Origin: Leptospira limi
Lineage (GTDB): Bacteria > Spirochaetota > Leptospiria > Leptospirales > Leptospiraceae
Direction: 5' to 3'
Assembly (NCBI RefSeq): GCF_026151395.1
Contig: NZ_JAMQPV010000001.1
Span: forward strand, 2,606,501-2,670,500
Length of the DNA stretch: 64,000 bases
The translations under genes were made by a program, and so were the position numbers. The notes under the pieces were generated by a model. That model ran no database searches. It was not told the origin of the DNA and worked only from the letters and a program-made list of their open reading frames with translations. Positions 63,977-64,000 of the stretch are shown here, piece by piece. Numbering within the stretch: the first letter of the stretch is position 1; each line of letters starts with the position of its first letter.

Positions 63977-64000
63977 TGGAAAATGAGTTTATTTCCTGGA

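Overview
This window is a piece of a chromosome from a spirochaete of the genus Leptospira or a close relative. The assignment rests on the AT-rich base use, the protein sequences, the Asn in the rifampicin pocket of RpoB that is typical of spirochaetes, and the merged rif, str and S10-spc-alpha ribosomal clusters. No species is claimed. The window is densely coding, mostly on the minus strand, with no gap over 300 bases. I saw no insertion sequence, prophage, CRISPR array or replication origin.

Region 1 (1-16.1 kb) is dominated by thiol and iron-sulfur metabolism. The plus strand starts with the 3' end of a glyoxalase II-like hydrolase, a MAPEG membrane protein and a secreted endonuclease I. 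A tightly packed nine-gene run follows: flavin disulfide oxidoreductase, tRNA hydroxylase TrhO, ABC exporter YadGH, BolA, glutathione S-transferase, a second BolA, CGFS glutaredoxin and CPYC glutaredoxin. Facing it on the minus strand are a GshF-type glutathione synthesis pair split into two genes and a lipoprotein gamma-glutamyltransferase, joined to a SUF operon (sufC, sufD, Rieske ferredoxin, sufS, sufU, sufT). The SUF promoter carries a Fur/PerR-like palindrome, and no sufB lies in the cluster.

Region 2 (16.1-34 kb) is mixed housekeeping: an EAL phosphodiesterase, glgC, purQ-purS-purC, an RsbU-type regulator, ccmC-ccmB-ccmA, a TPR protein, an orphan ABC ATPase, HMG-CoA lyase, a TIGR02757 protein, tRNA-Glu and tRNA-Lys, purA-hisZ, an unusual acyltransferase/GpsA-like fusion, and a PAS histidine kinase.

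Region 3 (34-64 kb, all minus strand) is a ribosomal and transcription super-cluster. In transcription order it reads tRNA-Thr, tRNA-Trp, secE, nusG, rplK-A-J-L, rpoB-C, rpsL-rpsG, a divergent EF-G-like GTPase, tuf, then S10-spc-alpha through rplQ. It is punctuated by an attenuator (rplL/rpoB), a structured gap (rpoC/rpsL), a strong terminator (rpsG/EF-G-like) and a final terminator after rplQ. Four small genes are easily missed here: secE, rpmD, rpmJ and infA. infA appears to start at CTG.

The observations most worth follow-up are the clustered glutathione/Fe-S genes with a split GshF, the acyltransferase-GpsA fusion with an eroded nucleotide motif, the non-canonical GTPase in the fusA position behind a terminator, the CTG start of infA, and the possible RNA pseudoknot between rpoC and rpsL.
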